Positions 8,528 to 17,244 of a DNA stretch of 64,000 bases are shown here, one piece after another. The stretch lies in assembly GCA_028283625.1 (NCBI GenBank), contig JAPWKG010000003.1, positions 1-64,000 of the forward strand, written 5' to 3'. The translations under genes and the position numbers were made by a program. The stretch comes from Acidobacteriaceae bacterium (GTDB taxonomy: Bacteria; Acidobacteriota; Terriglobia; Terriglobales; Acidobacteriaceae). Numbering within the stretch: position 1 is the first letter of the stretch; every line of letters starts with the position of its first letter. The notes below the pieces were generated by a model. That model did not search any database. It saw only the letters and a program-made list of their open reading frames with translations, and was not told the DNA's origin.

Positions 8528-9466
8528 CTACCGCCTCATCCGTGGGTCAGCCAACGCGTAAACAGCATCGGTCAAAAGATTGACGGCAACATACGTAAGT
8601 CCGATCGCGAGAATGCATCCCTGAACCAGAGCGTAATCACGATTCGAAATCGCTGAAAGAGTCAGCCTGCCGATGCCCGGCCAACCAAAGATCGTCTCCG
8701 TTACGATCGCTCCGGCCAGCAGCGAGCCGAACTGCAGGCCCAGAACCGTCAACACCGGATTGAGGGCATTGCGCAACGCATGACGATACACCACGGCGTT
8801 TTCACTGAGCCCCTTTGCCCGCGCCGTACGGATATAGTCCTGCCCAAGCTCTTCAAGCATCGCGGTGCGGACCATGCGTGTAAGGATTGCGGCCAACCCC
8901 AGCCCCAGCGTGACCGCGGGCAGCACCAGGTGCAGCAAAAATGAGCCCGCCCCGGAACCTGCACCGGAAACCGGAAACCATCCAAGCGCAATCGAGAAGA
9001 AAACAATCAGTACCGGCCCGAGGGCGAAGTTCGGAAAGCTCAACCCCACGAGACTCCCCACGCCGAGCAAACGATCCGTCCACGCGTCTTTGCGCCGCGC
9101 AGAAGCAACGCCCGCAGGAATGGCCAACCCCGCTCCCAGAATCATGGCCGCTACGGTCAATGCCAGCGTATACGGATACCGCTCTCCGATCAGATGTAAC
9201 ACGGAGTCATGCAGGCGCAATGACTGTCCGAAGTCCGCATGCGCCACGCCTCGCCAATAGTGCGCATACTGCTGCCATAGCGGCTGATCGAAGCCGTACT
9301 GGTGGCGCAACGCATCTAGATCAGAGGCGGTCGCACCTTCTCCCAGCATCTGCGCAATCGGATCGCCGGGAACGATGTGGATCAGCAGGAATACCACCGA
9401 GACCACCACCCACAGCACCGGAAGCGTAAGCAGAACCCGCTTCAACGCCAAGCGAAACGCACTCAC
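8528..9466 (-). CDS. peptide/nickel-type ABC permease, DppB family
   Basis: 312 residues with about six membrane helices. The DppB N-terminus is RLALKRVLLTLPVLWVVVSVVFLLIHIVPGDPIAQMLG. The EAA loop is EELGQDYIRTARAKGLSENAVVYRHALRNALNP, and GSLLAGAIVTETIFGWPGIGRL is a family hallmark. GTG 9466 overlaps the CorC-like stop by 4 bp, so it is translationally coupled to that gene and not to a dppC. It would pair with the DppC-like protein (7218-8063) to form the channel. Confidence 0.93.
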   Translation of the reverse strand: MSAFRLALKRVLLTLPVLWVVVSVVFLLIHIVPGDPIAQMLGEGATASDLDALRHQYGFDQPLWQQYAHYWRGVAHADFGQSLRLHDSVLHLIGERYPYTLALTVAAMILGAGLAIPAGVASARRKDAWTDRLLGVGSLVGLSFPNFALGPVLIVFFSIALGWFPVSGAGSGAGSFLLHLVLPAVTLGLGLAAILTRMVRTAMLEELGQDYIRTARAKGLSENAVVYRHALRNALNPVLTVLGLQFGSLLAGAIVTETIFGWPGIGRLTLSAISNRDYALVQGCILAIGLTYVAVNLLTDAVYALADPRMRR

Positions 9467-10845
9467 TCGACGACCACCTCATCTCCCGGCGCAAACACAA
9501 AGCCCGGCTGAACAACCTCCTCCACACGAACACGCGCGACACGGTTGCCATCCATCTCCATGACCTTGAAACGCTTTCCATCTTCCACAACGCTTTCGCC
9601 TTCCTGCGGAATATGTCCGAGCTTGAGCATGACTAAGCCGGCGAGCGTTTCTACGCCGGCCTCTCGCGGCAGCTTCCAGCGCAACTGCGTCACAAGGTCC
9701 CGCAGAGCAACCGAGCCTTCCAGCTCCATCGAGCCCCCGACAGCCAGAGGCGAGAGCTGGCGGCCAACATCGAACTCATCTTCCAGCTCGCCCACTACCT
9801 GCTCCAGCACATCCTCAGCCGTTACCAGCCCAAGCGTGGAGCCAAACTCATCCACCACAATCGCCATCTGACGCCGGCGCTCCTTGAACTCGGCCAACAT
9901 CTCCACCACCGGCTTCGTCTCAGGAACCACGAGAGCCTCGCGCATGACCTGACGCAGCATCATGCCGCTGGCCACCCGCGTACCGGCGAGCGCGCGAAAG
10001 TGCATCAGACGCGCGACGTCTTTTTCATACACGATGCCGATAATGTGATCGCGCCCTCGATCGGCATCATAGACCGGTACACGCGAGTGCTGCTCCTCCA
10101 CCATGCGGCCGCTCGCGGTCTCAAGCGGCATATCCGCCGGCAAGGAAAAAATCTTGCCGCGCGGCGTCATGATCTCCGCTACCGCTACCTCGTTCAGTTC
10201 AATGGCGCGATGCACCATCTCTTCCTGCATCGCAGGCAACAGGCCGGAGCGCCGCGTCGCCGTAGCCATCAGCTTAATCTCCTCCGGAGAATGCGCCGCG
10301 GTCTCGCCACGCAACGGTGCACGAAACGCCTTCAGCACCAGCGCCGCAGAGCTGTTCATCAGCTTCACCGCAGGGCGGGTCATTCGAATGAAGACATGCA
10401 TCGTGCCGGAGACCGCAACCGCGATGCGTTCGGCTCTCTGCAGGGCCAGCGACTTCGGCACCAACTCGCCCAACAACACCTCGAAGTAGGTGATCAGCGA
10501 AAAAGCGATTACCGCAGCAGCGGAGTGAGCGTACACCAACGCATGCGGGCTAACAACGCCCCAATGATGCAAGACGTGCAACAACGCGTCGGCTACGGCA
10601 GGCTCACCCAACCCACCCAAGGCAAGCGAGGCTAACGTAACGCCAAACTGAACTGCGGGTAAAAACTCATCGATATTGTGCTTGAGCTCAAGCGCCGTAC
10701 GAGCCCCCGGATGATTCTGCGCAACCATCTGTTCGAGCCGCGTCTCGCGAGCGCTCACCAAGGCAAATTCGGCCGCCACAAAAAATGCGTTCGCCAAAAT
10801 GAAGAACGCAATCAGACTGCCGTGGACGAGAAACCATTCGAGCAT
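9463..10845 (-). CDS. CNNM/CorC-family (HlyC/CorC) membrane protein
   Basis: 460 residues from ATG 10845, chosen over an upstream start that adds 32 residues of non-family sequence. Domains in order: a DUF21/CNNM membrane domain (about 5-190, FILANAFFVAAEFALVSARETRLEQM and VQFGVTLASLALGGLGEP); a CBS pair (about 205-325, starting VAEIMTPRGKIFSLPADM and ending with IVVDEFGSTLGLVTAEDVLE); and a CorC/HlyC C-terminal FAD-like domain (about 345-430). Family members are linked to magnesium or cobalt efflux; the old haemolysin label is not functional evidence. First gene of a unit with the DppB-like and YfcE-like genes. Confidence 0.92.
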   Translation of the reverse strand: MLEWFLVHGSLIAFFILANAFFVAAEFALVSARETRLEQMVAQNHPGARTALELKHNIDEFLPAVQFGVTLASLALGGLGEPAVADALLHVLHHWGVVSPHALVYAHSAAAVIAFSLITYFEVLLGELVPKSLALQRAERIAVAVSGTMHVFIRMTRPAVKLMNSSAALVLKAFRAPLRGETAAHSPEEIKLMATATRRSGLLPAMQEEMVHRAIELNEVAVAEIMTPRGKIFSLPADMPLETASGRMVEEQHSRVPVYDADRGRDHIIGIVYEKDVARLMHFRALAGTRVASGMMLRQVMREALVVPETKPVVEMLAEFKERRRQMAIVVDEFGSTLGLVTAEDVLEQVVGELEDEFDVGRQLSPLAVGGSMELEGSVALRDLVTQLRWKLPREAGVETLAGLVMLKLGHIPQEGESVVEDGKRFKVMEMDGNRVARVRVEEVVQPGFVFAPGDEVVVE

Positions 10846-10904
10846 CGGTTTCACCAGCCTAGCACCGTTCCGGCGCCAGATTCCCCTCCCCTGCGACCAG
10901 ACGC

Positions 10905-10931
10905 AAAAAGGCCCGCCTGGTTGGGCGGGCC
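10905..10931 (-). terminator. rho-independent terminator of trxA
   Basis: On the minus strand GGCCCGCC, a short loop and GGCGGGCC form a strong GC stem followed by five T (10909-10905). It lies 35 bp after the trxA stop and insulates trxA from the CorC-like gene. Confidence 0.9.
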
Positions 10932-10965
10932 ACTTCTGCAACCTTGATTCGGCGAGCGCCGGAGC

Positions 10966-11298
10966 TTACGCGAGTACGCGCTTGAGCGTGTCGTCGATAT
11001 GATCCTTCGGTACAAAGCCTACGATCTGCTCGGCAACCTTGCCGCCCTTGAACACCAACAGGGCTGGGATACCGCGGATGCCATAACGGCCGGGCGTCAT
11101 CTGGTTCTTATCGACGTCCATCTTCATCACCTTCAGCTGACCGTTGTACTCCGTTGCCACCTGGTCCACAACCGGGGCCAGAGCGCGGCACGGACCGCAC
11201 CAGGTCGCCCAAAAATCTACGAGTACCGGAGTCTCCGACTGCAACACCTTCGACTCGAACTCCGCATCGGTCACGTCGTGGACAAATTCATTCGCCAT
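10966..11298 (-). CDS. trxA: thioredoxin
   Basis: 110 residues, the normal length for a cytosolic thioredoxin. The active site is WCGPC with Cys34 and Cys37 in VDFWATWCGPCRALAPV. The cis-Pro is in RGIPALLVFKGG. It reduces protein disulfides using thioredoxin reductase. ATG 11298 has AAGGAG 7 nt upstream. A strong terminator follows (10905-10931), and thrB ends 111 bp upstream, so it can be a single-gene unit or the tail of thrCB. Confidence 0.97.
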   Translation of the reverse strand: MANEFVHDVTDAEFESKVLQSETPVLVDFWATWCGPCRALAPVVDQVATEYNGQLKVMKMDVDKNQMTPGRYGIRGIPALLVFKGGKVAEQIVGFVPKDHIDDTLKRVLA

Positions 11299-11409
11299 AA
11301 CAATCTCCTTGCCGGCGGAACCTTGCCGCGGGCTTTTCTACCACTTCGAAAGAATAGATGCCCTGATCGTGGAAAACGGTTCAGCAAGCACCATAACCAT
11401 GAAAACAAA

Positions 11410-12330
11410 TCACTTAGAAAGGACAACCCGTTCCGTGCCGCCGCCTATTCGTACGGGGAGCACCTCAACATCCGGCCCCGCGAGCGCAACGATTCTGGTT
11501 TCAGCCTCCAGCAACGTCGTTCCCGTCTGCAATACAACGAGTACCGAAGGCCCCGCCCCGCTCAAAGCAACGCCCGCGATCTGCGGCTCTGTCGTCAAAG
11601 GCAGCAGCGTCTTCAGCAGAGGGCAGGCGTCCTGCCGATACGGCTGGTGCATGCGATCTTCCATCGCGGAACGCAGCAGATCGAGCCGCTTCTGCGCAAA
11701 CGCGCTTACCAGCAGAGCCACGCGCTGCACGTTGAAGATCGTATCCGGCTTCGAGTACTGCTCCGGGAGCAGCGCCCGTGCCTTTTTGGTAGCCAGCGAG
11801 GTAGGTTGAACCGCAAGCAGCATCTCCCAGGTCGAATCGCCCGGGAAGGTAGCAACTTCCACACCGCGCTCGGTCATCGCAGAAACCGTGAAGCCGCCCA
11901 GCCAGCACGCAGCAACGTTGTCGGGATGGCCTTCGCGCACACTCGCCTCGGTCACAATGCCGTGGTCCCCAAGATGAAGCCCTCCAAAGTGATCGGCCAG
12001 AGCAACGCCGGCGCACAGCGCTGCGGCGGAAGAACCACACCCCATGCCAAGAGGAATCTCGTTGTGAATCGTCAGCCGAAGCGCCGGAGCCTTGATTCCC
12101 GCATACTCCAGAACACTCTTGAAGGTTTCGACGATGAGATTGTTTTCAAGCGAACCCACCAGCGCAGCATCGCGACCCGTGGCATGAATCTGCCACGTAG
12201 GAGCACGATGCGCTTCAACCGTCAGGTGCATGGACATCGCCATGCCCGCAGCATCGAAACCAGGACCAAGGTTGGCCGAGGTTGCAGGTAGCTTTAGACG
12301 CAGACCACGTTCTTCTACAACCGCCTTCAC
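11410..12330 (-). CDS. thrB: homoserine kinase
   Basis: Phosphorylates L-homoserine for threonine synthesis. 306 residues of GHMP kinase fold. The N-terminal LPATSANLGPGFDAAGMAM and the ATP loop PLGMGCGSSAAALCAG are the GHMP signatures, and the C-terminal VALSGAGPSVLVV completes the fold. GTG 12330 overlaps the thrC stop (GTGA), so the two are translationally coupled. Downstream partner thrC uses the product directly. Confidence 0.95.
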   Translation of the reverse strand: MKAVVEERGLRLKLPATSANLGPGFDAAGMAMSMHLTVEAHRAPTWQIHATGRDAALVGSLENNLIVETFKSVLEYAGIKAPALRLTIHNEIPLGMGCGSSAAALCAGVALADHFGGLHLGDHGIVTEASVREGHPDNVAACWLGGFTVSAMTERGVEVATFPGDSTWEMLLAVQPTSLATKKARALLPEQYSKPDTIFNVQRVALLVSAFAQKRLDLLRSAMEDRMHQPYRQDACPLLKTLLPLTTEPQIAGVALSGAGPSVLVVLQTGTTLLEAETRIVALAGPDVEVLPVRIGGGTERVVLSK

Positions 12331-13712
12331 GCCTTCTGCCCCGTCATCGTCTCCAGCGCGCGCAGCACCGTATCCACCTCGGCGTCGAGCACAAGGGGTG
12401 CCTGCTGCAGAGACTTCATCGCAGCCAGCTCCTCCGCAGAAGCTCCACGCAGCTCGTCCTCGTTCAGAAGCTGATCGCGGTGGAAGTTGATGGTGTACTC
12501 AGGGTCTTTCAGCGTGTGTCCAGTCAGCAACATGACCGTGCGCTCTTCAGCACCGATACGTCCGTCGGCCACCAGCTTCTTCAACCCCGCATAGGTCACC
12601 GCGGAAGCAGGCTCGCAGCCGATGCCTTCTGCACCGATCTCAGCCTTGGCCAAAGCGATTTCACGCTCGTTCACCTGCTCTACCCATCCGCCGGTCTGTA
12701 AAAGAATCTTCACCGCCTTCTTCCAGCTGGCCGGATTGCCGATGCGAATCGCGCTGGCACGCGTCTCCGCGGTTACAGGCTCAAGCGAAGCGCCACCGGA
12801 GCTCTGCATCGAGCGATACAGCGGATTGGCTCCCTCTGCCTGAATCACGGAGATGCGCGGTACCCGCGGAATAAAGCCAAGATGCTTCAACTCGGCAAAA
12901 CCCTTCCCCAACGCAGAGGAGTTCGCCAGGTTGCCTCCTGGAACGATGATGTTATCCGGCACCTGCCAGTCGAGCTGCTCCAGAATTTCGAACGCCGGAG
13001 TTTTCTGCCCTTCAAGCCGATAAGGGTTCACCGAGTTCAACAGGTAAATCGGAGCGCGCTGCACAACCTCGGTCAGAATACGTACGCAGCCATCAAAGTC
13101 TGTACGCAGCTGGACCGTGACCGCGCCATAATCCATGGACTGCGAAAGCTTGCCCCAGGCGATCTTGCCTTCAGGGATCAGCACCATCGCCTTGAGGCCG
13201 GCGCGAGCCGCATACGCCGCCATGGCCGCACTGGTATTGCCGGTTGAAGCGCAAGCCACCCAATCGTAGCCACGCGAAGCGGCAACGCTGAGCGCGGCGG
13301 TCATTCCGGTGTCTTTGAAGCTTCCGGTCGGGTTCATGCCCTGATGCTTGGCAAAAAGCCAGTTCAGACCGATCCTCGCCGCACACTTCGGCATCTCGTA
13401 CAGCGGAGTGTTGCCTTCGCGCAGCGTAACAATTTTTTCATCTGCAACGATGGGAAACAGATCGCGGAAACGCCAGACCCCGGACTGATCAATGTTCAGC
13501 GTGGAGGTGCGGCGCTCTGCCCACAAATGACGCAAGGCCTGTGGGTTAGGACGAAAATCTACCGCATCCGACTTCGGAGCAGACTCGCTCCAGGGATACT
13601 CCACCTCAAAGAGCTCGCCGCAGAGACGACAACGAAAATTGCTCGCGGCTTCACTTCCGACGATCCGATCGCCACAACCCGTGCATCGAAGACTATGTGC
13701 TGAAACACTCAT
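12327..13712 (-). CDS. thrC: threonine synthase
   Basis: PLP enzyme turning O-phosphohomoserine into threonine. 461 residues. An N-terminal zinc-ribbon-like CTGCGDR...CRLCGE (about 10-33) is as seen in many long threonine synthases. The PLP lysine is in NPTGSFKDTG (about 133-142), and the phosphate loop is in ASTGNTSAAMAAYAARAGL. ATG 13712 is preferred to GTG 13724 because GGAAAG lies 4-5 nt upstream of it. The 5' end overlaps the divergent modA start by about 16 bp, which is odd for two active promoters. Forms an operon with thrB. Confidence 0.94.
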   Translation of the reverse strand: MSVSAHSLRCTGCGDRIVGSEAASNFRCRLCGELFEVEYPWSESAPKSDAVDFRPNPQALRHLWAERRTSTLNIDQSGVWRFRDLFPIVADEKIVTLREGNTPLYEMPKCAARIGLNWLFAKHQGMNPTGSFKDTGMTAALSVAASRGYDWVACASTGNTSAAMAAYAARAGLKAMVLIPEGKIAWGKLSQSMDYGAVTVQLRTDFDGCVRILTEVVQRAPIYLLNSVNPYRLEGQKTPAFEILEQLDWQVPDNIIVPGGNLANSSALGKGFAELKHLGFIPRVPRISVIQAEGANPLYRSMQSSGGASLEPVTAETRASAIRIGNPASWKKAVKILLQTGGWVEQVNEREIALAKAEIGAEGIGCEPASAVTYAGLKKLVADGRIGAEERTVMLLTGHTLKDPEYTINFHRDQLLNEDELRGASAEELAAMKSLQQAPLVLDAEVDTVLRALETMTGQKA

Positions 13713-14509
13713 TTGACTTTCCACTAGGGTATCGCAATGTTTGGCGGAAGATCGCCGCGATTGCGGTTTTTGCGGCGTTTTTCGGCCATTTCCTTCCTGC
13801 GCGCGCGCAACAGGCGACCTTGCATGTTGCCGCCGCAGCTGATCTGACGCCGGTGCTTCCAGTACTCGCGAATGAATACAAAAAAGAAACCGGCGTTGAA
13901 ATCATTCCCAGCTTCGGTTCCTCGGCAACGCTGACGCAGCAGTTACGCAACGGCGCACCGTTTGACCTCTTCCTCTCCGCGGACTCCAGCCATCCTCTGG
14001 AGCTTGCCGCGGCACAGCTCACGACCAAAGACCCCGTGCCCTATGCCCGCGGCACACTGGTTCTCTGGGCCCGAAAGGACTCCCCCGCGCAACCGCTTTC
14101 CCTGGCGACGCTGAGCAGCGCGAACCTCACCAAGCTGGCCATTGCGAATCCAGCGCACGCACCCTACGGTCTGGCAGCCAAACAGTTTCTTGATCACGAA
14201 CATCTGTACGAAACGGTTGCGCCCAAGCTCGTGACCGCTGAGAACATCGCTCAGACCGCGCAGTACGCAGAGTCAGGTAACGCACAGGCGGGGCTTATCT
14301 CCCTCACGACGGCCTCCACCGAGCACTTCCGGTCGCTGGGCAGTTACATTCTCATCCCGGAGAGTACACACGCTCCGCTGCTGCAGGCCGGTGTGGTGAT
14401 GCGCTCCAGTAAAAACAGCGTCGCTGCCGAAGCCTTCCTAAAATGGCTGACTTCGGCAGCGACACAGGCACGGCTCAAACAATTCGGCCTCGAATCCGTT
14501 ACGCAATAA
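13697..14509 (+). CDS. modA: molybdate ABC transporter substrate-binding protein
   Basis: 270 residues. A signal peptide (h-region KIAAIAVFAAFFGHFLPARA, cleavage near residue 37) precedes a type-II periplasmic binding fold. ModA hallmarks are LHVAAAADLTPVLPVLANEYKK, SFGSSATLTQQLRNGAPFDLFLSAD, and TAENIAQTAQYAESGNAQAGL. No other start lies before the signal peptide, so GTG 13697 seems forced, although it sits inside the thrC reading frame. The permease and ATPase genes follow at 16570 and 17237 after a reverse-strand peptidase gene. Captures molybdate or tungstate in the periplasm. Confidence 0.92.
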   Translation: MLKHSFDFPLGYRNVWRKIAAIAVFAAFFGHFLPARAQQATLHVAAAADLTPVLPVLANEYKKETGVEIIPSFGSSATLTQQLRNGAPFDLFLSADSSHPLELAAAQLTTKDPVPYARGTLVLWARKDSPAQPLSLATLSSANLTKLAIANPAHAPYGLAAKQFLDHEHLYETVAPKLVTAENIAQTAQYAESGNAQAGLISLTTASTEHFRSLGSYILIPESTHAPLLQAGVVMRSSKNSVAAEAFLKWLTSAATQARLKQFGLESVTQ

Positions 14510-14533
14510 GCTGCACGAAAACGAGACCGTAGT

Positions 14534-14572
14534 GCGATGGACGTGGAGTGAACCCTACTTCACGTCCATCGC
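14534..14572. repeat. 12-bp-arm inverted repeat between modA and peptidase
   Basis: GCGATGGACGTG (14534-14545) and its exact complement (14561-14572) flank a 15-nt loop. The right arm is inside the last codons of the peptidase gene. There is no T-run, but the position between convergent genes suggests a bidirectional end-of-transcript hairpin. Confidence 0.5.
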
Positions 14573-16531
14573 GTCGTTGGAACGATCACTATCCGGGATG
14601 CGGTGATCCGGATCAAGCACGACGCGCACGGCACGTGACCCCGTCGCAATCGTGAAGGTCTTTACCGGGTTCTGCAACCACGTCTCCACAGGAATGCGCT
14701 GATCGATGTGCGAGCCATCGGCAAGCTCTACGCGCAGCGTGCAGGGCAGCACCAGCTTGTCACGGTTCTCCACCGTGACCTTTACGCCCTTCTCCGGCGA
14801 TGCTACGTCGACATACGTTGCAGCCGTCACCGCGACATCTCGCTGCCAATTCTCGAAGTACCATCCACGCCAGAACCAGGCCAGATCTTCTCCTCCTTCC
14901 GACTCCATGGTTCGGAAGAAATCGCTGGGTGAAGGATGCTTATAGGCCCAATCGTTGGTGTACTTGCGAAAAGCGCGATCGAATCGCTCCGGGCCAAGAA
15001 TCTCTTCCCGCAACAGCGTCAGACCGAAGGCGCTCTTGAAGTAGGTCACAGGGTGGCGGTACTTCTCCCGAATCGCATCGGCCCGCGTCATCAGCGTAGG
15101 TGCATCCGGATCAGCCAGCACGGCTTCAATCTGATCGGCAGGCGTTCCCTCTTTGCCCGGAGCGTATTCGCTGTCGCGCTTGGGACCGTACTCACCGTGA
15201 TGGAAGTCGTCACTCTCATAGACATCGATGAAGGTATTGAAGCCTTCATCCATCCAGGCGTTGCGGCGTTCGTTGGAACCCACGATCATCGGGAACCATG
15301 TGTGGCCGATCTCGTGCGCGCCGATGAAGAAGAGCACATCCTTTCGCTCCTCCGGCCCATCGAAGACGATGCCCGGATACTCCATGCCCTCCGTCGGTCC
15401 TGCGACATTGATCGCCTGCGGATACGGGTAGGGGTACCAGCGTGCGGAGAAACGTTCCACTGAATCCTTGATGTACTCGGTGGAGCGGGACCAGGCATCC
15501 TGCCCGGCGGCCTCCGCCGGATACACACTTTCCGCCAGCGAGGTTTTGCCGTCCGGCAAATTAATGCGTGCCGCATCCCACACAAAGGCCGGCGATGCGC
15601 TCCAGGCCACGTCGCGCGTGTTGTGCATGTGGAAGCGCCAGGTCTTCTCCTGCGGCGAGAGCTGCGCTGAGGCCTGCGCGGCCTCCTCCGCGGTCCGAAC
15701 AATCACCGTCGCGTCGCTGTGCCGGGCCTTCTCCAAGCGTTCGCGCTGCGCCGCGGTGAGCACCTCCTCAGGATTCATCAACTCACCCGAGCCTGCGACA
15801 ACATAGTTCGCGGGCACGGTAACGCTGTAGGTGAAGTCACCGTACTCCAGATAGAACTCGTTGGCCAGATAGGGCTCCGTATTCCAGCCGCGCAGGTCGT
15901 CATAGACGCAAAGCCGTGGATACCACTGCGCGATGTCGTAGATTTCTCCCTGCTTCGCGGCTCCCCATGAGGTACGACCTCCCCACTCTCCGGGAATCGT
16001 GTAGTGATACTTCACGCGCAGACGCACCACGCCTCCGCTTGGCAACGCAGAGGGCAAAGCGACCTGCATCCGTGTATCGTTCACCAAAAAATGCGCAGGC
16101 GCAGCCTTGGTACCGGCCGCAGGCAGAACCTGCACCGCCTCCAGCACAAAGCCTTCCGTTGCATGCTCAGGGGTGCGTACACGTCTGCCAGTGGCAGCAA
16201 AGGCGCTGGAGCGCGCATCCATGCGGTAGGTATTCTGCTCCATCTGCAGCCACAGCACGTCGAGCTTGTCCGGCGAGTGATTGGTGTAGGTAATAACCTC
16301 TTCGCCCTGCAGCGTCTTTGCCTTCGTGTCCAGCCGCGCATGGATGTTGTAATCGGCGCGATTCTGCCAGTAGTGCTGCCCCGGTGCGCCGCTCGCAGAA
16401 CGGAACTCATTCACAGGCTGCGGATAGCTGAGCTGCGCAAAGGTTTCCAACGGTTTGTAGCTCTGCGCCGACGCCAGCGAACACGCAGAGGCCATGACCC
16501 CTGCCAACAAAGAAGACGAACGAAGGTTCAT
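14555..16531 (-). CDS. secreted M1-family metallopeptidase
   Basis: 658 residues. A signal peptide (about 1-22, ACSLASAQS) is followed by an N-terminal beta domain and a gluzincin catalytic domain. HEIGH at 406-410 plus Glu429 (NAWMDEGFNTF) make the HExxHx18E zinc site. The exopeptidase GAMEN-like motif is GPTEGMEYPGIV (about residue 385), with G-M-E-Y in place of G-A-M-E-N. Probably a periplasmic or extracellular aminopeptidase. It lies on the reverse strand between modA and modB, splitting a normally contiguous operon. Confidence 0.92.
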   Translation of the reverse strand: MNLRSSSLLAGVMASACSLASAQSYKPLETFAQLSYPQPVNEFRSASGAPGQHYWQNRADYNIHARLDTKAKTLQGEEVITYTNHSPDKLDVLWLQMEQNTYRMDARSSAFAATGRRVRTPEHATEGFVLEAVQVLPAAGTKAAPAHFLVNDTRMQVALPSALPSGGVVRLRVKYHYTIPGEWGGRTSWGAAKQGEIYDIAQWYPRLCVYDDLRGWNTEPYLANEFYLEYGDFTYSVTVPANYVVAGSGELMNPEEVLTAAQRERLEKARHSDATVIVRTAEEAAQASAQLSPQEKTWRFHMHNTRDVAWSASPAFVWDAARINLPDGKTSLAESVYPAEAAGQDAWSRSTEYIKDSVERFSARWYPYPYPQAINVAGPTEGMEYPGIVFDGPEERKDVLFFIGAHEIGHTWFPMIVGSNERRNAWMDEGFNTFIDVYESDDFHHGEYGPKRDSEYAPGKEGTPADQIEAVLADPDAPTLMTRADAIREKYRHPVTYFKSAFGLTLLREEILGPERFDRAFRKYTNDWAYKHPSPSDFFRTMESEGGEDLAWFWRGWYFENWQRDVAVTAATYVDVASPEKGVKVTVENRDKLVLPCTLRVELADGSHIDQRIPVETWLQNPVKTFTIATGSRAVRVVLDPDHRIPDSDRSNDAMDVK

Positions 16532-16569
16532 ATCTTCGATGCTAACGGCTTACACTGTGCGAACCGACG

Positions 16570-17244
16570 ATGGACTTCACCGCACTTTCGCTCACAATCC
16601 GTCTCGCGGCACAAAGCACGCTCCTGCTGCTGCTCTTGACCATGCCGCTCGCCGCATGGCTGGCAGCAGGCACGGGCATTACACGCCGCGTCGTGCAGGC
16701 AGCGGTTGCGCTGCCTATGGTTTTGCCTCCCACGGTGCTCGGCTTCTATCTGCTGACCGGACTTGGGCCGGCGACGGCGTTCGGCCGTGCGATCATCGTG
16801 CTGCTCGGTCACCCTCTGGCGTTTACCTTTCCGGGGATCGTCTTCGGCTCCATGTTGTACTCGCTGCCCTTCGCGGTACAGCCGCTCACTGCAGCGTTTG
16901 ACGCTGTGCCCCATGCGCTGACCGATACGGCGCGCGTGCTCGGAGCCTCCCCGTTTACGGTCTTCCGGCGCGTGACGCTTCCGCTGGCCAAATCCGGCAT
17001 TCTCACTGCAGCGGTACTCACGTTTGCCCATACGGTTGGGGAGTTCGGCGTCGTGCTGATGCTGGGCGGCGATATCCCCGGCAAGACCCAGACGCTCTCC
17101 GTGTCCATCTACGACAAGGTGCAGGAAGGCAATTACGCCGCGGCCAACACCATGTCGCTATGGCTGCTGGCGGCCTCGTTCCTCGCGTTGCTGGCGGTCT
17201 ATCTTCGTTCCGACGTTCTGCGCAGGAGGCCCAAGCTTGGCTGA
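16570..17244 (+). CDS. modB: molybdate ABC transporter permease
   Basis: 224 residues with five to six membrane helices, the usual ModB length. Family features are ALPMVLPPTVLGFYLL near residue 45, the EAA-type loop DTARVLGASPFTVFRRVTLPLAKSG, and FAHTVGEFGVVLMLGGDIPG. A TACACT hexamer at 16551-16556 could be its -10, giving a leader of only a few nt. It overlaps modC by 8 bp and forms the channel for molybdate delivered by ModA. Confidence 0.93.
   Translation: MDFTALSLTIRLAAQSTLLLLLLTMPLAAWLAAGTGITRRVVQAAVALPMVLPPTVLGFYLLTGLGPATAFGRAIIVLLGHPLAFTFPGIVFGSMLYSLPFAVQPLTAAFDAVPHALTDTARVLGASPFTVFRRVTLPLAKSGILTAAVLTFAHTVGEFGVVLMLGGDIPGKTQTLSVSIYDKVQEGNYAAANTMSLWLLAASFLALLAVYLRSDVLRRRPKLG
17224..17229 (+). 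promoter_or_regulatory. ribosome binding site fixing the modC TTG start
   Basis: AGGAGG inside the end of modB, 7 nt before TTG 17237. It is the only strong Shine-Dalgarno sequence near the modC 5' end and supports the rare start codon. Confidence 0.8.

Noticed and set aside
10999..12291. 430-residue open frame on the plus strand
   Set aside because: Antisense to trxA and thrB.
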